Shown here in pieces: positions 37,401-43,400 of a DNA stretch of 64,000 nt. The stretch covers positions 35,514-99,513 of the forward strand of contig WNNJ02000095.1 of assembly GCA_012934845.2 (NCBI GenBank), written 5' to 3'. This DNA comes from Pomphorhynchus laevis (lineage: Eukaryota; Acanthocephala; Palaeacanthocephala; Echinorhynchida; Pomphorhynchidae). How positions within the stretch are numbered: the first letter of the stretch is position 1; the number at the start of each line of letters is the position of its first letter. Under the pieces are notes generated by a model that worked only from the letters and a program-made list of their open reading frames with translations, did not search any database and was not told the DNA's origin. The position numbers and the translations under genes are program-made.

Positions 37401-40400
37401 GAGAAATTGTCCCTGCTTTTAGAAGGACGCTGATAGTAACAACTACTAACTGCCCAAGTGAGCTGCAACGATGCCTGAAGATTATTACATTCCTGCTTGA
37501 TGAAAATATAAAAATATTATTTGCAAGCCAAATATTACTGGCGTGATATGCAGCAATACTATTTTACCAGGCAAGCATTTGAAGTACGTTAACGTTTCAA
37601 AATGTTTGATTATACAGAAATCTTCGACATAGTAATATATATACTAATATCAAGAGTGACAAAAATATGCATATGTTGCTGAAACCACCCGTAATGATCA
37701 GTGGTTTGCTGAACTGTAAAATGAGCAATGGGACTAGAGTCGCTTATGTACAAAGTTATTCAAAATTTACTAAAATTAATAAATATATTGAAATTGAAAT
37801 TTCGAATTTAGCACTTAAGCTGTAGATGCTTTCAGGTATTGTAACATAATTTTTATAGATGGCACCATTAGCATTACATATCGTTACGGTTTGTATTTTT
37901 AACAAAAATGTAATTTTTAATTTATTACTTAAAAATTTATTTATTGTGCATTGTTCTATATTGATATTTTTATCCAATAGTTAGATGCTAGTGTGACGAA
38001 ATCCATAGTATAATATTAAGGCTATTTTTTAGTTAAAAAAAATATTTAAGTTTAAATTATTAAAATTTTATAATTTTTTAAATTTTATTTGGATATAAGC
38101 AAAAATTAAGAAAATGACATGCGTGCATAATACTTTAAACTCTATTTAATTCTAATAACTATAGGATGAAATTATAGTTTATTATGGTAAACAGCAAGCA
38201 ATGAGTCGGGGAGGAATAAAGGGCATATCATGCGATGTGATGGTAAATCAGATTTTGCATTTTCGAACTATATTTAGCTCATATATCTTCGCATAATTGT
38301 TAACATATTAGTGATTGAAATATTAGGAGACTTAGTAATTGAAATATTAGGTAAATGTACCATGCAAAGATGAAATAAATTGTGAAGAAAGGCAAGAAGA
38401 AATGGATATTTTTTATTTTTCAAATCTTAGCAATGATGGATTTTGGATATGGAAAAGAAAAAATAATTTTTGTTAATCTTGGTGTTATGTAATCACATAG
38501 AAAAGAATTGGTGTTATGTAGTGGAAAACAATGAGTATTTTTTATGTCCGGATGTAGATAGGCATTAAATATCAAATATCTTCAATAAATTAATAGAAGA
38601 CATAAAAAAATATATTTTACTTAAAAAAGTAATTTTGCTTTGATAATTTGTAACAACAACACCTTTAATATGAATTTAAAAAATATAATTAATAATTATT
38701 AAATGAAATAGTGTTAATTTAAAATCATTTAAATTAAATTTTAATATTTAAAATTTAAATATCTTCTTCAGTGATGAAAATAGGACATTGATATCTTAGT
38801 ATTACTTCACTAATATATTTTCGAACGTTTGGATTAAAGCATCAATATGGCACAATGTTAAAATTTCGAGAAGATACTTTTTTAACTAAACAATTAAACA
38901 TATGTTTTCGTGATAAATATTAGTTGTGAACATATGAAATGCATACGGTTGCACTTATACAAAGTATGCTACAATACATAAAAGCATTTATCTTTCAGCC
39001 CTAAATTCGAACTTTTATCTCAAAATTTTTTTAAAATTTCGTAAATTAGTTATAACTCTGTACTGAAACGTCACAGGTAAACGTAAACCTTAATGCTAAA
39101 TAAGTATTGTGATTTTTTACAATTAAAAGTGACATCAAGGTTTGTGTAATCTTTGAACCAAAATATACCCTAGTTGTTTTATAAATGTAGAGATTAATGT
39201 AAGCGAAAAGTCTTTATTAAAATCTTAAAATTTCAATGATGAGTTCCAATATCAATAACAACATCAATGAAAATAATTTACTGAATTATATATATCACTT
39301 TGCCTGCTAAAGTATAAAAGCCAACATCTGTTAATTAAACATATCAATCACAAAGTAAATCATTTAAACGAGTCACTTATAAAGATAAACAGGTCGATTA
39401 TGTATCAAACCAGATTCATTCAATCTCGTTACATTTACGAACAAACTTAAAATGCTTGCTTTCAATCTCGTTCTTGTATTTAATCTCGTTCTTTCAATCT
39501 CATTCTTATATTTAATTTCTAATTTTTCATTCATTCTAGATGCATATGCATTCGATTTGGTCACATATAGGTATTCATACTCTAAATTTCGAATTTTGTA
39601 GCCACTTTTCGTTTAAGTTTTCGTAAAGTATATATTTAATCTCCTCGCTTTTGAATTCGATCAAAAACCTTTTGTAATCACTCGAATCCTGTTATTAATT
39701 AATTTTGCCCTTATTAAACTAAAATTATTCTATAAAATAATCGAACTCGCTGGTTTTCCACTCTCCGTGGAAAGCCGACAAGTTGAAAGTGAACTTATAT
39801 TGCATTCCCCATACAATCATTGCCACTTATGCATTTATTTTGCTAACGTGTCTTATGACTCGAACAATTTAATATTATTGCAACCAAACTCTTGACATTT
39901 TCTTTAAAACCCGTAACTTTTGCATTTATTATGTAATCTATACAGGAAAACTCCTTATATTTGCATTCAGTTTATCATATTTTGATATAAATAAATTCAC
40001 ATTTGCTTTCAAATCCATGACTTTTATCTCTAGCTTTCCTTTGTGTGTTAAATATTGTTACCTACCATTCCATATTTTCACAATTGCACAATTGAGTTTA
40101 CTTAAATTAGTGTTCAAAATAATAAGCTTTCTACTAAATATCTAAAATCCAACTTCGAGTTCAATCTCTTCACGATATCGTTTTCATTCCTCAAATTTGA
40201 ACCCGAAATAGACATTTCTGCAATTTACCTCGTAATGAAAACATCCAATCCTGGCGCATTTACATTTAAGCTTGCTACTCGACACTTTTAATCTTCTTAT
40301 ACATTCAATTTCGTTACTTCTACATTCGATTGCATCACCTTTATTTAAAGATTTTCTTTTACTTAAAATATAATCATTTTAGCTGTCAGTTTCGCTATAT

Positions 40401-43400
40401 TTACAATTTCATTATTACTGCATTCAATATGATTCCTTTGAAATCAAATTTAATCGCTTGCGTTCAATCTCATCATTATTTATTCGATCTAGAAACATTT
40501 AATATAACTTCCGTCGGTTTTCACAATCTTATCAAGCTTGCAATCAATCTCGTCATTTTGTATTTAATCTAGTTATTATCATGAAAAATAGCGTCTTTTT
40601 GCACATTATAACTCGTTACCTTAACCGTTTAAATTATAACTTTTGCATTAAAATCATCGCTTTTGCGAGCATTCAAATATTACCATTCTTTGGTAAAAGT
40701 GTAATCTTTAGAAGCACTGAATTAACATCAACAATGAATGTATTTGCTAGATGGTCAAAATAATTTGATCTTAACTGTTATCGCTTGTTTACATAATAGG
40801 AACTACAGCAAAGCTCGTATATTTACACCTAATACAAATTCCAGACTGGTATGTGTTTGTTTCTCCTATTTATGAAGTTGTGATTGCGATTGAGCCTAAC
40901 CTATTGTTAGTTTACCTCTATATGAGACGGTCTGAGCCTAGTTTGGCTTTAAGCATCTTAATGACTTGAAGGATTATATTAGTAGTTAGGCTACTTTATT
41001 ACTAATAAGCAAGATAAGACTCGTCAGGTAAGCCAAACGTTGAATTGATTTAAGAAATAGGATGATCGAAAGAATCTGGTTACCGGTAGAGCTTGGTCGT
41101 AGATAATCAGAACATATGGAGGAGAAAAGATTAAAAGGTAATTAAACCACTGTTGGCTGGAGTTATTGTATTAATGTCAGCGTAATAACATCGGCGAAAC
41201 GTAAAATCTTAACTCGCTTGTGAGGAATGAATCGAAATTAGTTTCCAAAATTGAACACTTCTGCTTGAAAATAAGCGATATCAGCTTTCTTCACCGACTC
41301 AGATAGACAAACTTGATATAAGGACTAAACACACTAATATTAGGGAGTTACACTAATAATCGACTTAAGCAGACTTCATTGTTTTAAAAATTAAACAAAT
41401 CGAAATAACTCAACGACTGTAAGCAGACTATAAGTTGGAACATATGGTTTATTGTCCTCAAAATAATGGGCGGGATCGTGATAGCGTAAAATAATTGACT
41501 CCTTAATTTTCCTTATAGTCTTATCACTTTCGTGAGCTATAATCTCTGTATAGGCAAAATTTATATCGTGTCCATGAGCAAAAATGGTTCCACACAACTG
41601 AGCTGGTTTGTCCTAGCCGTATTGCGCGTTTATGCACTAATAACCGAACAGGGAGCTTTTCGCCTGTTTAAACAATGTAACTGGAATCACAATCATTACA
41701 TGGAATACTGAAGATTCCTCAAAATTTTACATATTTGAACTTGATTTTGCATAACCCAGAAATGGGTTATGTGAGCCTGTGCTTCTGCATGCCTTATCAA
41801 TAACACTCTGAAGAAGATCGAATGCGTGGTCACTCAAGGAGGGAAAATTTACATATCGCGTTACAGGCCTAGAGTGTCTGACAGACCCCTTGTTGTAACT
41901 CATATTTGCTGCATTATAGGGGCTTTTAATTGCCCATAGAGGGATATTCGAATCAAACAACGATAGCGCTATTATATTATATTAATTTTTATGGTCGTCA
42001 CCAGATAGGCAATATCTAAGCATTAGCAGGAATAATAAGCGAGCAGCCAACATTTTATATTTCCGTGGGGATGTATAAGTCCACGGTGGGATAATGTTGA
42101 TGACACATTCCTTTCGGTATACCCTTGAAGTCGTATCATTGTGATGTATGCATTATACTTTCAGGAAGAAAATAACACCATTCTGATCCACACATATGCT
42201 CCATGTAATTATCATATCTAAGTCAGTTAACATATACAACACGTTCTCCTGGGATTGATGTGGTACCTTGATACACATAAACACGTCATCCACATATCTA
42301 CACCAGTATATTAGTCCATTTTGCACGAATATACATTTGCTTCCACCTTCCTCATGAAGGTGGAAGCGCAAATTTATGAAAAACGCAAAGTTATGGTCAA
42401 AAAATTAGAGCAGATTCAGCTTTTTCGGCAATAATGTCATTATAAAGTTATTAAATTTGTATTTTTGGTTATCTTTATACTAAGACTATTGTATGGTAAC
42501 CAAGCAGAGCACTTAATCAGCCATAAAATGAAGGAAAATATTAAATTTTGAACAAAGCAAAATTAAATTTAGAAAGAAGCAAAAATGATATGTAATTGCA
42601 TGCACTTTTTATAACTGGGAGTGGTTTTATGTCATAGATATTATACGGGGCAAATTTGTAAGGGCTTTCGATGTGCAATTTATGATCGTACTTTTCGCAT
42701 ATATAGAAAGAGTTTTAACAAAGAGGCAGCCTAAATTAATGAAGTGTATATAATAAGAGATAAATAATCGTCAAAGTATTATGATTACACTTTATTTGAA
42801 TAATACGTTGAAGTTACAAATATGTCACTATAAAGGATTATCATGAGTTAAAGCATTTACTTTTTTTGTAAATGTAAAGGGTTATATGAAACATGTAGTG
42901 AGCTGTTGAAATAGGATCGTTCATCAAGAAAAGTTTTCTATCGCCTATTGTAAATTATATGAAATCCCACGTGTAAGAAATATATCATCTTCTTACACTT
43001 TTTTAATCAAAATAAGTTCTAATTACACATTAATCAGTTGGCTCGTAAAATATTTGAACCCAACAAATTAGAAGTACAAATTGCCTTCACCAACTAAATA
43101 AGAAAAAAACTTTATTATTAAAATAGCAAAGAAAGTTTGATGGCATTAAGAATGCAACGGATATGGACTATTATAACACTTACTGCAAATACATATTGAA
43201 TGTAAAACCCACTGTTATGAGGATGCATTATTGTGATTTATTTTTGTTATTTGAATATTATCATTTATTATTAATATAAAATTATTATTTTATTAATAAA
43301 TAAAACTTCAAAAATATAAATATAAATGTTAATAATTAAATGTTTGACTAATTAAATTAATTTAATGCTTAGTAATTAAGATTCTATTGTAAACTTATAA

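Noticed and set aside
37756-37977. 73-codon minus-strand frame near exon 2
   Set aside because: Low-complexity Ile/Lys/Asn composition typical of translated A+T-rich intron; no phase link to the TBC1D16-like exons.
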